This document shows, piece by piece, positions 43,707-55,783 of a stretch of 64,000 nucleotides of DNA. Under the pieces are notes generated by a model. The model made no database searches, was not told the DNA's origin, and saw only the letters and a list, made by a program, of their open reading frames with translations. Position 1 is the first letter of the stretch. Each line of letters begins with the position of its first letter. Made by a program: the position numbers and the translations under genes. The DNA is from Corynespora cassiicola (lineage: Eukaryota; Ascomycota; Dothideomycetes; Pleosporales; Corynesporascaceae): assembly GCA_022059125.1 (NCBI GenBank), contig JAEUWY010000002.1, positions 5,022,001 through 5,086,000 on the forward strand. Reading direction: 5' to 3'.

Positions 43707-46700
43707 TTAATTTTTGCGGAGCTTCATTCGATCTCCAATAAGACTTTTAAGCAAGTCAAACAACGTTTTTTGAGATATTGTGTCCCATGAAAATTCATCA
43801 ATGGTGACACCACTGTGGATTGCTTTCCCATTTTCTGTGAGGGCGTTGTTGGACAGCATTCTCTTGAAGCCAGAGCCGAAACATTGATCAACCAATGGCC
43901 ATTTGCTATTTGTGCCCTGGCACATCTTGCCAAACGCTTTTTGCATCTTGTGTTTTCCCCTTAGATATGCAGAGTCGTCTTGGTCTACCATCTCAATGTG
44001 AATTAGAAGCCGGGAACAAAATAATAAAGTACCAGCTAATCCCGCCGCAAGGGCAGTCGCAAGCGAGCTTCCCGATTCATATGATTGTACTTTCCCTTCA
44101 TTGTCCATGAAAGGAATGTTTTTCCCCGGAAAGAGGAAGTCGTATTGAAAATCAGGAACCCATGTCACTTTTTCTCCCGTGCTAGTTGCGGCACCTATTC
44201 TGATGCACTTCATCCAGCTCCCCGGGTAACAACTCTGGGCATTCGAGTTGTGACCCTGATCACTGGCTGAGCAAAACATCACTATGTCCTTTCTTTCAGC
44301 ATTCATGATAGCGGCTTCAAGTTCCGGAATGCTTTCATTCTCGCCTTCAATTGTCCAACTCATTGAGATGATGTCAACTCCACATTCTACCGCCCAATTC
44401 ACGGCCTAATTCATCATTAGAATCTCTCGTCTTGATTTTTGACAGAGTATGGTCAAAACTTACTTCCGCCGCGGACTTTGCTGTTATCTGTCTCCGACCA
44501 CGATCGAATATTGTGCTCTCATTTAGTCTTGCGATGTACAACCTAACGTTGGGGCAGACTTTTGCAATCAATGTAGCCATTTGAGTACCGTGTTTACCGG
44601 AAGGAGCAAAGTAAGGATTCACCAGGAAATCTGAATTCTGATGAGGACAAAAGGTCATGCCGCTTGCAATGACATTAGGACCAAGAATATCCAAGGATGC
44701 ATCAACACCATCATCTATGATGGCCACTTTCACCTGCAGTGATCGACCTGCTTCGATATTTTTGAGAAACGTTCTGAACCTCTTCATGTGAGATATCCAT
44801 TCATGTTCACTAGTGATATCAGCCAAGCTTCAAGAGCTTGCCTTTCAGAGACACTTACTGCTGAAGTTGTTCCGCGGAAGTTTGAAAGTCAGAAGCATAG
44901 CTGATCAGATTATCGTCAATCCTGTAAGATAGCCGAATTCTTTCGCACTCCTCAATACTTTTTTTGAAGTCGTCTATGTAACGTTGGAGATAGTCGCAGT
45001 CTTCCAGTCCCTGCATCTACTTAGCAAGTAATAGTTTACGGTTTATATGAACGTACTTGACGGATGAATAGATTGAGTCGTTTGAGCTTTCAACGTTATT
45101 AATAATTCTTCAATTTCGCAGAAAACTTACTTGGGGGAATTTCGCCTTGTTGGGAAAACCATAACTACTTCCCCAACCCATGAGAACCGCGTTATTACCT
45201 GAACAGTATAGTGATACCTCCTCCACTTTTGTGGTTGATCTAGATATCACCTCACTGGAAATATCCAACTTCTTCCAGTCCCAATTCTCTACCTGAAATT
45301 CCTCCAATGACTCTTCAATAGCTCGATCCGAGTGAGGCGTGTCGCCATCATCAATCACCATGACCTTGACAATTACCTTGACACCCTTTCCCCGTAGCCA
45401 GTCAAATATAGTCTTCATATCCTCGGCACCCTTCTTCTGGTTTGAGTATTGCTCACTGTGGATGTCAGAGCTGGCTCCACCGAGTCGATGTTGCAATTGC
45501 CTTCTCTGGTTTCGCTTTCGGACAGGGTTCATATCTTCGACGGTAAGTCGTGGCAGCGCAACGTATTTGAGCATAGTTTCGAAATCCAAGTGTTTTGATA
45601 ATCTGTCGAGATAGGACTTCGAAATTTTCGTGTGTGGAAGCCCAGCTAGGTCAAACTCAATATGCTTTTCTGCATGCTTGTAAGTCTAGCTCTGCTTCAA
45701 GAAGATCCAATTTGGTTACCTTGTCCGGGACGATATAGCATTTTCGTAATTATGTCCCGAGGAAAGTTATGGATACAGTATGATTTTATATATGACGCTA
45801 CGGGGTCTCTTGCGAAAAGTTTTGAAAAATCCTCGCTGTTTTCTTTCCTCATGGATCGATTTTCCTGCCCATCATGTGCTCCATGACTATGGGCTGCATT
45901 GGATGTATGATGCTTCTCCCTATCTATGTATTCGACCCATTGGGCTTTCATACAAGCTTCAAGTTCTTGAAAAGGTGTCTTGTTATCTTGAGCGCGCATT
46001 CCTAGTACACTTGGATGAGCTTCCACCAGCAATTTGATTATCTCAAACGAATTATATTTCATTTTTGGTGTTGGTTTTGGAGATTCTGGCTCGATTTTCG
46101 TGCGAGACTCCAGATCCAGAACGTTTTGTCTACCGTAATCGTCTCGGGCTGGTACTTCGTGGGACACATCGCAATAACCTTCTTCATCTGAAAACGAAGA
46201 TTTAGGTGAAGAGCAGCTATACTGGTCATTGCTCTCGTTGCTATATTCATAGTCAGCAAGTACCTATGCGACCAGCAAAAACGGCTAAAATTCACTCACT
46301 CATCGTCGACCTGAGAAGCATGGATAGTTCCAATGTACCCCTTCAGTTGGACACTCTTTTCAATTGCCCTGTATCCTTCGACTTCAGCGTATGCCCGCAT
46401 AGCAACGTGGAGAGGTGTATCTTTATTGGAACTTTGTCTTTCCAGGGTATTCCGATGAGTTGCGCACATACTGATCAATTCTTTCGTCATCGGATATCTG
46501 TGATTAATGGCCACATGGAGAGCATTCCCTTTATCAATCTCCTGTTCTAAGATTTCCTTCACGTTTTTTGACTTTCCATCGAAGACGACTCTTCTCACGA
46601 ACGCATGGTTTGCGCTCAAAGCCGCATGAAGAGGTGCATACCCGGTTTCGGAAATGGTTAGCAGTAGATGCTCGTATTTTGGGAGCATCCAACTCAAAAA

Positions 46701-46982
46701 ATTTCTCGTTTCTTCTGGTTCCCAGTATCTATGTTCAGCCAAAGCATGTAGTATAGTGACTTTGGACGGATTCTGGCCCCCTGTCTGTTGGGTGAGATTG
46801 TTATTATTTTCTCTTAACCAAATCTCACGCTTCTCTGTTGACGCTGAGATCAAACATCTCGCTTCTGCTAGTAAGATATATGGGTCAACAGCTCTTTTAG
46901 TATACCTCTTTGCTCTTTTGGGTTCCATTCCTGGTACATCCCCCTCCTTCTTTCTCAGTTCATGCCGTTTCAGTCCTGCCAT
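43707..46982 (-). CDS. Ankyrin-repeat subtilisin-like serine protease
   Basis: Seven exons (46982-46300, 46240-45720, 45669-45131, 45086-45057, 45010-44859, 44809-44464, 44405-43707) sum to 2970 nt, giving 989 residues. N-terminal ankyrin-type repeats (about 50-300: GYAPLHAALSANHAFVRRVV, GNALHVAINHRYPMTKELI, DTPLHVAMRAYAEVEGYRAI) precede a linker domain (GVKVIVKVMVIDDGDTPHSD) and a C-terminal peptidase S8 domain. The triad is present: Asp in AIIDDGVD (about 674), His in SGKHGTQMA (about 715) and Ser in GSSLATA (about 871). The usual oxyanion Asn position reads CSASDQG. There is no signal peptide or propeptide, so an intracellular protease is likely. The true N-terminus is unsettled: the frame is open upstream of Met 46982 to a pyrimidine-rich CTAAATCACAG splice acceptor ending at 47058, so another exon may exist. 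Confidence 0.85.
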
Positions 46983-47861
46983 CTTTCTCCGGGCCTTTCT
47001 GGACTGCTCCAGTAGCAAAATTTCTCTGACGAATGTTTTTGTAGATTTGAGGGATTTCTGTGATTTAGAAAAAAAAAAAAATCATAACTTCTGAAGAGAT
47101 CCCACAAGCAACGACTTCAAAAATCAGGTAATGAACAAGTCAGATTGATACTGGTCTTGCTGTGAGATAGCCCAGAGTATAGAACCACTCTGGTCTTACT
47201 GTGTATTTGAAGGGGCATCGGAATAATTCTTTCGCCTCCTAGTTGGTGAAGACACACAGTATTGTTGTACCAAGTAATTGTACTTCTATGCTTGAAGTAA
47301 CGTTGTATCTGAGAAGTTTTTGAGCATCACGCTCGTCATAGAGGTGCGGAGAAAATGGAATGTCGTGTAAAAAAATCGTTGAGAGCGTAGTACCCGTGTG
47401 GTACGGCTTTATTGCATTGCAATACGTGCGAGTTGCAACGCAATACAGACTCCGTCCTACACGTATTACGTAAGCTTGACTATTTGTGAGGAAATTGTCT
47501 GGCACAGCATTAAGAAGATGCACAGAGTCTTAAAGTGAGCTCCCTGGTCATGACTTCTCAGTACAGAGATATTTGTACATCTGAAAATGTATTACAAGTG
47601 TCTCAGAGTAATACTTCAGGGGCTCAGATCCTCGTGTGTTTACTGATGGAATCAGTTTCCACTGGTTCCCATATGTTTCATTAATCAACTCAACTCAAAT
47701 GTACTACCCACCTAGGATATCATACACGGCAGAATGGTCAAGTTTTATCTTAGACGATAGATATCTCACAGCTAAGCCTAATTATCATTAAGACTACAAG
47801 CATATAGAGTGTGATTTCCAAGCCGTGACTACCAGACTCCACAACCTCGCCTGATAGAATC
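46983..47861. other. Divergent intergenic region, possible extra 5' exon
   Basis: The part up to 47057 can code in frame with the ankyrin-protease gene and is preceded by a strong 3' splice site, but I could not identify the matching donor. The remainder should hold promoters for this gene and the gene at 47862. A frame at 47239-47523 (minus) shows no motif. Confidence 0.4.
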
Positions 47862-48734
47862 ATGGACACGGAAATAATTCTACTCCCTCTCGGTGATGAG
47901 GGAAGCGGGTTTCGCACTAAGAATACCACTGACTGTGGATATCGACGCAATATTGTTGATCACGGCGAGAAACTCATTACAAAAGCAACTATTGTGGGGA
48001 TAATAAATGGAGAGTTAAGCGAAGGAGACCCGGCCACACTGCTCATTTTCGAGTTTCGTTTTATAAGCACGAAAAGCTCGCGCAGGTTCATCCAGGCAAT
48101 CATCACAATGAAGTTCGAGGACGCCAATTCAGACCGAACTACACAGCCGGAAGTCTACGGTATCTCCCCAAGCGGCTCGTTTTTTCTAAACAAATCAACG
48201 GCGATCGGACACATAAAGCAAACTGCGAACCTTGGGGTCAATCTGGGTTCGACTACAGGCTTGGGGATCACTGCAGGATATCAGTGGGAGACAGAAAAGA
48301 GCAAGGAAAAAGTATGTTCAACGAAGCTCTCCGGTCAGAAACGTCAGCTCAATGAGTGGAATGATGCAGATGACACTGTCATCTGGGGGCTGGAAGAGAA
48401 CGATGTCACGAAAGGAGGAATACCAAACTTTCTAAGAGCTGCAGTTCTACTACGCCGCGTGGATGATGTGCCTTTCAGATTCGAAGTAAAAGTTTGTACC
48501 AGGGTGGATTTCATGAGCGAGATACAGCAATTAGTGGGGCTTGGGAAACCCAGACCCATCCACCCAATTGAAGTTGACCCTAAAGTCGACGCCAAGATGC
48601 TTGGGGTATGCTACACCCTTAAGGAAGTAGATGGCACCAAGTATTTAAGTGATCTTGACCTCGGTAAATTAGCAGAGGTGGGTGTTGAAACCGAGTTTGA
48701 GACACCAACGGAGTCCCTTCTGGCTAGGACGTAG
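47862..48734 (+). CDS. Uncharacterised 290-residue protein with glycine-rich core
   Basis: This single-exon gene encodes a soluble-looking protein without signal peptide. It is not a family I can name. An N-terminal beta-rich part (about 40-100, LLIFEFRFISTKSSRRFIQA) is followed by a glycine-rich segment (about 118-145, ANLGVNLGSTTGLGITAGYQ), in which small and polar residues alternate with hydrophobic ones, then a conserved-looking WGLEEND...GGIPNFLRAAVLL part and KVCTRVDF. The alternation in the middle could form an amphipathic beta-hairpin. It lies between the ankyrin-protease (divergent) and the giant ankyrin-SPRY gene (same strand), so a joint role is conceivable. No function is claimed. 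Confidence 0.7.
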   Translation: MDTEIILLPLGDEGSGFRTKNTTDCGYRRNIVDHGEKLITKATIVGIINGELSEGDPATLLIFEFRFISTKSSRRFIQAIITMKFEDANSDRTTQPEVYGISPSGSFFLNKSTAIGHIKQTANLGVNLGSTTGLGITAGYQWETEKSKEKVCSTKLSGQKRQLNEWNDADDTVIWGLEENDVTKGGIPNFLRAAVLLRRVDDVPFRFEVKVCTRVDFMSEIQQLVGLGKPRPIHPIEVDPKVDAKMLGVCYTLKEVDGTKYLSDLDLGKLAEVGVETEFETPTESLLART

Positions 48735-49236
48735 GAAGCACTGCATTGATAAACTCGGGTCTTATTCAAACGAACGTAATTAGTATCGCAAAATTAAATA
48801 ACAGACAATATTTGTACACATTAGATGTAACCGAAAAAATTGTTGAAATGATCATGTGCATGATCAGCGAGCCTGATAGAGTGTGTCGATCGTACAAATG
48901 ATGAGGGGTAAATATCGTCTTACGTCCCGAGCAACATATGTAATTGTACATGTGTTACCTTTGCGCATCATCATTTTTCTGTCCACTGTTGTTGTTTTCT
49001 CACTCGGAGGCGGGAGAAGTGATTGATGTTCTCAGTATTATGTTAGCATGAATGCGACAGGCATAGGAGATACGACTCATCTTTCACTCTTTGTTCAAAT
49101 TCGATACGATAATCTGAAACATTTCTCGTTCCATCTCAGATCTCTGAGGAGAGCAACCAGGTCGGCACTATGCCAACTCCCTTTCAGTGCGTTTCAGAGT
49201 TTCATTGAAGTTCAGGGCTGACGATGATATTGAAGC
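48735..49236. other. Intergenic region
   Basis: AT-rich DNA upstream of the giant ankyrin-SPRY gene; it should hold that gene's promoter. I see no further N-terminal exon with confidence. Confidence 0.4.
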
Positions 49237-52200
49237 ATGATAATTGTCAGAGGAGTTACTGTTTGCAATTCGTATGAAGGCGAGTTGGAAGAGCAGGATT
49301 CTTTTTTTCGGCACTTTCCTGGAGCTATCATTGACGATATTGATTTTCCTGACAACCGAAATCTTTCTCTTTGGGAATCAACACTGAATATTGCTTCAGA
49401 TGTTCTCTACAGGAGACGAGAACCACTGGTATGTTCAGGCATAAAGGTATAGGGATGAACATTTGCTTAAACATAGAGCAGCCAGCATCTGGGCTGCCTT
49501 CGATATTTATCGGAGATGAAATTGGAGAAGCATTGATCAAAAAGGTAATCGAAGAATAAAGCCTCTCACTTTTTGATTCCCTATCTCATTAATTTACTCC
49601 ACAGATCATAATGCTAGCCAACAGTTGTCCATGCTATCACTCAATTGCGGTATACACCTGCAGCCTTGTGCGTATAAACTTTTTGAAAAAAAGCCATTGC
49701 ATACCGGTTATTAACAATTTATCTAGATTTTTTTCAGGAAAATGCCCATTTCTAAAGACTGGGCTCGTCATATAGTCTCCCCAGATCTTCTCCAGGAAAT
49801 AGACCAATGTACAAGAGATTTTGACGCTTTCAGAGGAGATTTTAAAACCCTTCATATCGGCGTCAAGAAAGAAACAGATCCAGTCGGTTCCAAGGTGATT
49901 GATGTTCTCGCATGATTGCAGAAATGATATAAAGTCGCAAACTAAATTAAGCTAGAAGACCTTTTACATCATAAATATGTCCAAGATAGGAAATTTTAGC
50001 AGTCACGAATTGACTGCGGATTGCCCTGGTTTTTTGTCTCTTCAACCTGAGGTCACTTCCCCAGAAGAAATCTGTGAAGATATTCAGCATATCCTAAGGC
50101 CTTGGACTTTAGGTAATTATCTTACACATTACAGATTAATGGTATACTGAATTTATTTAAGGGTACCCATCCAAAGTTGACGAGTTCCTGAAAGTTCTAT
50201 ACCATGAAGATGAAGAACACAATCTATTCAGTTTTCCACGTGTATCGAGACTTCTTCAAGTCCAAGTAGAGAGCGACCCAAGTTTCACCAGATGGAAAGC
50301 AGTGAGAGAGCAATCACCACCGGATTTACCTATGGAAAACATAATGGTCGTTTGGGGCCCACTGGGATCTGCGGCATCGTCAATCGGCCGATTGGCTCTC
50401 CAATCATACTTGAGCCAAGCCGAATTGCAGAGCATTATCGTGCTCAGATATGATTTCCACGGACGGCATCCCAGATCAAGGACTGTTCGCTCATTGCTTC
50501 TATCCTGGGTGTGTCAAATCCTGACTCAGAAGGCCATGTTGTTTAAAGTCATTGCGACTTTTTGTAAAAACGTGGTCGAATGGGATGTCCTCACTGAAAA
50601 TGTACTGTGGATCATGATATCGCTTCTCATAGAGAGTGCTTCAAACACATCTATTGTTTGCATCGTAGAGTATGTGGATTATTGCAGCGTCCCTTGGCAC
50701 CATATCATTCGAAAGCTGGAAAAGATGATATCGATGGGAACGATTTCCGTGAGGGCAATTGTCACACTGGAGTGCAGCACCGTACCAGAAGGAGACTTCC
50801 CTGCCATCAATCTCTTTGACAATGGTTGCAAAATTGACATGCAGCAACTTCTTGCCAATTTTCCGCGCTTTCCTGAAAGCATAATCTCGGTATGGAATCA
50901 TTCCGGGCGTTTTCAAACTCAACACTCAAAGGATTCTTTCAAAGATGTCGTCACATCACCGATAGGAAAATTACAACTCAACATGCTAGAAATGAGCGTC
51001 GTTCCCTGGGGTGAGAAGGACATCGTGGGGCTCATTGATACTCTTCCATGGACTATGAATGAGTGGTATGACCAGGTAGTATCAGAAAACGACGATCCTA
51101 GGGCTTTATGGACTCGACACGCACTCCGATGGATACTTTCGTCACATCGAACATTGAGAAGCGAAGAGCTCGCCGTGGCGACAGCTCTCAAAGACCGGCG
51201 TGATGGCTCAATAAGATCGATAGAACCATCAATTTCTTTGAACATGCAAAAGGATATTGGAGTCTCATTCGGTGATTTGATTAAATCATTCTGTGGCCGG
51301 ATCAAAATCACTCATGACTCATTGCGTACATGGTGGACCGAGTACGAGCTTGAGCACCAGCATTCTGACTTGAACCACACTTCTATGCTTTCAGAATGTC
51401 TAGATTATATTGAAATGGCCCAAAAGTTTCTTTCCGGTCGCAAAGATGACACATCACCGGCTTTCAACGAACATTTTCTCCAATATGCGATAGAGTACTG
51501 GCCAGCTCATCTCAAGAATTCCCATGCGATACAACAATCCAAGGATAAAGCTATTCAGTTCATGGAAAATGAAGAAATCATGGACTTTTGGTCTGTGAGG
51601 TTTCTTAGACTCCATAGCCGAGATTTTCTGGGTGTCAAAACACTCGACCCTTTGGAAATCATTTCCCGTTTTGGCATCATGTCCTTGGCGGAAGAATTTA
51701 TCCAGCGGGCTCCCAGAGAAAATGCCAACATCGTTCTTGAGCACAGTCTCGATATAGCAGCTAGGCATGGTAATTTACCCATGGTCAAGTTGTTGCTCGC
51801 CAAAGAGGTTACTTCCCGTCATGCACTGAGCTTGGCAGTACGTGGAGGTCACGTCGACGTGGCTTTGGAATTGGCTCATATTACCCCAGACGTCAACGAA
51901 CAGTATCATGGATTTTCTCCTCTTCACATGGCCTGTTTAGGAGAGTCGCTTGAGTGCGTAGAGCTCCTTCTAGAAAGACATGCCTGTGTTAGCTCCAAAA
52001 CCCCACAGGATTTGACACCTCTCCATCTTGCTGCAGGTACAAATCACCTCGAAATAGCTAAACTTCTCGTTAAAAATGGGTCTCGTGTTGACATAGTGGA
52101 TAGTTTTGGACGTGATCCTCTAAAGCTTGCGGCCCAGTCAGGTTTCTCGACCATGGTGGATTTCCTAATCGAAAAGGGTGCTGACGCCAATACAACCACA

Positions 52201-55200
52201 CCTGATGGAAACACTACTCTACACTTGGCTATCGCATCTAAAAGTCCAGCCACAATCATCAAGATACTGAAGCACCACGACAAAATTAACTGCACCAATT
52301 CCTCAAACCTTTCTCCGTTGCACTTGGCCGCTCGGGAAGGAGATATAACGGTTTTACGATTAATTCTGGATGTATGCTCTCGCACTGGCCTCAAAGAAGA
52401 GTTAGAGCAAGACACTAGCCAGTATACGACCCGAATAGATCCTCTTGATCTGGAACCATCTCCTTTACGATTTGCTTCAGAAGAAGGACATATGGAGATT
52501 GCTCGAGAACTTCTCTCTATGATCAAATATCGACGATCCGAGAAAATTAGCGTTGCTGTGTATCATGCAGCTTCTGCAAATCACCCAGAAATCATCGACA
52601 TGCTTCTTCAGAATGACAGAAAAATACTCTTCCGGAATAAGAATGGAGATACAGCGCTTCATATCGCTGCGAGACACGGGTATCTTAAATCACTAAAGCA
52701 CCTTACACAATACTGGTCACGCTTCTTGAATGCCTCCAACAAGCTTGGAGAAACACCGCTCCATGACGCTGTCCGTCATGGGCTTTCTCATGTTACCAAA
52801 TTCCTGATTCTGAAAGGCGCCTGGGTCTACGCAGTCAATGCCCATGGAGATACAGCCCTCCACCTTGCGGCTCAAGGAGGTTATTACAAAATCGTACTCC
52901 AGTTACTCAAGGAAAATATCCTGAGTTATTTCCATAATCGAGGACATAATTTCCCAATACAGTTAGCCATAAGTCATGGCCATCTTGACATTGTTGAAAT
53001 ATTGGCCAAACATCACAAAACGGAAAATATTGGACACGAATACCCGATTCTTCCACCCTCAGTACTTACCAGAGATGAAAGGTGTGTGGAAGTACTACTC
53101 AGCAACGGTTGGGATATCAACGAACGGGGAGATTGTAGTAGAACAGCTCTGCACGAGGCTGCTAAGGAGGGTATGTTGACTATGATTCGACTGCTTTTAA
53201 AACACAATCCGAATATCGACGCCCTGGATAACTATGAGAAAACGCCTCTTATATACGGATCACATTTCGAACGTCCATTCATCATTCAAGAATTGCTGGA
53301 GGCAAATGCAGACATCAATAAAGTTGATTCTGTGGGGGCCGGTGCTGTCTACTACGCAAGCTATGAGGGACACGTAGAAACTGTGAAAATGTTGCTTTCC
53401 TGGAAGTTTCCCCCAATTCTGAACAATTGCGGCCCCTTGGGCACCCCCCTACACGCGGCATACGATCAACCCGAAGTCACCAGGCTTCTTCTTGAGAAAG
53501 GTGCCGATTGCAAAGCTACAGATTCCATGGGATTCACTCCACTACATCTAGCTTGTACATATTCCGAACATGTAACGGTGAATCGATACATTGAATATGC
53601 AGCTAAAAGAGATGATAAGAAAGAGATCCTATCATCTGGAGTGCTTGGAGCTGCGGCTGAATCTTTGGAGATTCTGAAGTTACTTTACGACAATGGCGCC
53701 GACCTTTATTTCAAAGACGACAAAGGTTCTGGATCACTGCATTTTGCAGCAAGCCAGGGAAAATACGAAATAGTCAAATGGCTACTAGAAAAAGGCGTTC
53801 TGATTAATGACATCAGTACCGAGTATGGCTCCTGTCTCACTGCCGGAATAATGCATTCTGAAGTCGCGCGCCTGTTACTCGATTTTGGAGCCGATATCAA
53901 CGCCACCGGCGGATATTTCAACTCGGCCCTCCAGAAGGCAGTAGCACATGGTTCTCTCAAGGGAGTCAAATGGCTCATCCAAAATGGTGCAGATCCAAAT
54001 CTTAGAGGGGGTGCGCTCGGTACGGCTTTGCTAGCCGCAATACAAGAGGGTCGAGAAGAAATCATGGATCTATTGCTAGAGGCTGGGGCCGACCCCAACT
54101 TAGAGGCTTCGAAGAGCGACGAAAAAGAGGAGATGGCTCCTATTCATGCTGCAATCAACACTGGCTCTTTTCAAATTGTGAAGAAGCTCTTCGAGATAGG
54201 CATAGCGCCTCATCAAACCATTGAATCCAAACCATCCATTTTGGGTATGGTTATCACCCGCGGCAATATCGAATTGATTCGTCTTCTCCTTGAAAACGGT
54301 GAAAGTCCGAACCCGGGCCCCTATGAAAGCCAAAACTACGCTAGGCAAGCCATATCGAAGAACCGATTGGACATACTTACTTTGCTCGCGGAGAAGGGGG
54401 CGGATCTGAGTGTGAGGGACTCCAGACGGTCCAATATTCTTGTCGATGCACTCGATTTGGAAAACAACAAAGGAATCCTCGATTTCCTCCTGGCACGAAA
54501 GGACATTGAATTTGATGCCCAAGATATACTGGGGACCACTCCACTAGGGGTTGCGATTCAACGGTATTTACCAGTGAAGCCTTTCCTAGATAAAGGGGCC
54601 AACGTCAATATCCAGGACTTTGAAGGTAAAACACCGGTGATCCTAGCAGTCATTCACCAGAATCCTTCGACTCTGCAAGAAATTCTTGCCAAGAAACCGG
54701 ATTTGAGTTTGACTGATCATCGTGGACGAGGTGCACTCTACTGGGCATGTCTCAAAGGGAACAAGGAGGCTTTTGAACTAATCATGGAAGCTTTGAAGCT
54801 TTTTAGTGGGTTCTCTTCTCATTGTCAGCATGCTCTCAATGCTGCCATTGCATCAGGTCAAGAAGACTTCCTGGATAAGCTCCTCCAGAATGGGGACTTG
54901 CTAGCGAACAAAAAAGCTTCGGATGGATGGACTCCTGCCTACACGGCAACTTTGTATTGGAGGTGGAGACTAGACATCTTACTCAAGAAGATTGGAGGTG
55001 TCGTAGGAGATACGAGTGTTCAACCCAAAATGCCTACCCAATGGTCTCAGAGCGACAAACCTCCTTGCTTGGTGATATCCTCGGATGGGCATCAAGTAAC
55101 AGTTGAAAGTAAGTATATATATACGATAATGGAAGAAGAAATTGTTTACAAGCATAGAATGGCCACTCATTTCCAACAACAAACGAGAATTTGCATGCAT

Positions 55201-55783
55201 TCGAGCAGATTTCGCCATGGTACCATGTCGCGATAATATCTATTATTTTGAGGTCACATTGAACCAGTTGAAGGAAGATGAGTAAGTTCACTTTGAGGCT
55301 TTGAGTTCACTGATAACAGGCAGCAGTTTGATCACCATCGGTTTTTGCGAAGATGCAGCCTGGAACAGTATGCTCGGGTCTGAAAAAAGCTCCTGGGGAT
55401 ACCGTAGCGACAACGGAAATTTAAGCCATCAGGGGTTTGGGAGTGGCCAGTATGGAACGCCCCTTCAACAGGGTGATGTTATCGGATGTGGCATCAATTT
55501 TCACAACAGATCTGCCTTTTTCACTAAGAACGGGCAACTGCTTGGTAGGTCTCTGATCACATGCCTCTTTCATACAACGAATAACAGGCTCTCTATAGGG
55601 AAAGCATTCGAACAGATCGGAGGGAAAGTGTATCCGGCAATTTCATTTGATATCAGGGTCCCAGGCACCAGTATATCGGCTGAATTCTGGTCCAAGGACA
55701 TGGACCACAACTTTAGTTTTACCGAACTTGACAATGTCGAGGCTTTCTTCAGGCCAGCACAGCGCTTGTCGCACAGTGCGTGA
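49237..55783 (+). CDS. Giant STAND-like protein: degenerate hydrolase - degenerate NACHT - about 30 ankyrin repeats - SPRY
   Basis: Nine exons (49237-49428, 49479-49544, 49605-49649, 49727-49894, 49956-50112, 50162-55108, 55158-55281, 55324-55544, 55599-55783) sum to 6105 nt, giving 2034 residues. Residues 1-150 follow the SesB/DUF676-like alpha/beta-hydrolase layout, but the GHSLGG nucleophile elbow reads IGDEIGE. Residues about 260-480 sit where NACHT belongs (LALQSYLSQ, RTVRSLLLSWVCQIL), yet Walker A reads WGPLGSAASSIG (275-284 region) without GK(S/T), and the Walker B position reads IVEYVDYC. About 30 ankyrin repeats occupy 690-1870 (for example DLTPLHLAAGTNHLEIAKLL). The last 150 residues are a SPRY domain (ITIGFCEDAAW, GDVIGCGINFHNRSAFFTKN, KVYPAISFDI). 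The exon 8 start may be 55324 or 55327 (NAGNAG). The first five exons are short and less certain than the rest. Confidence 0.85.
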
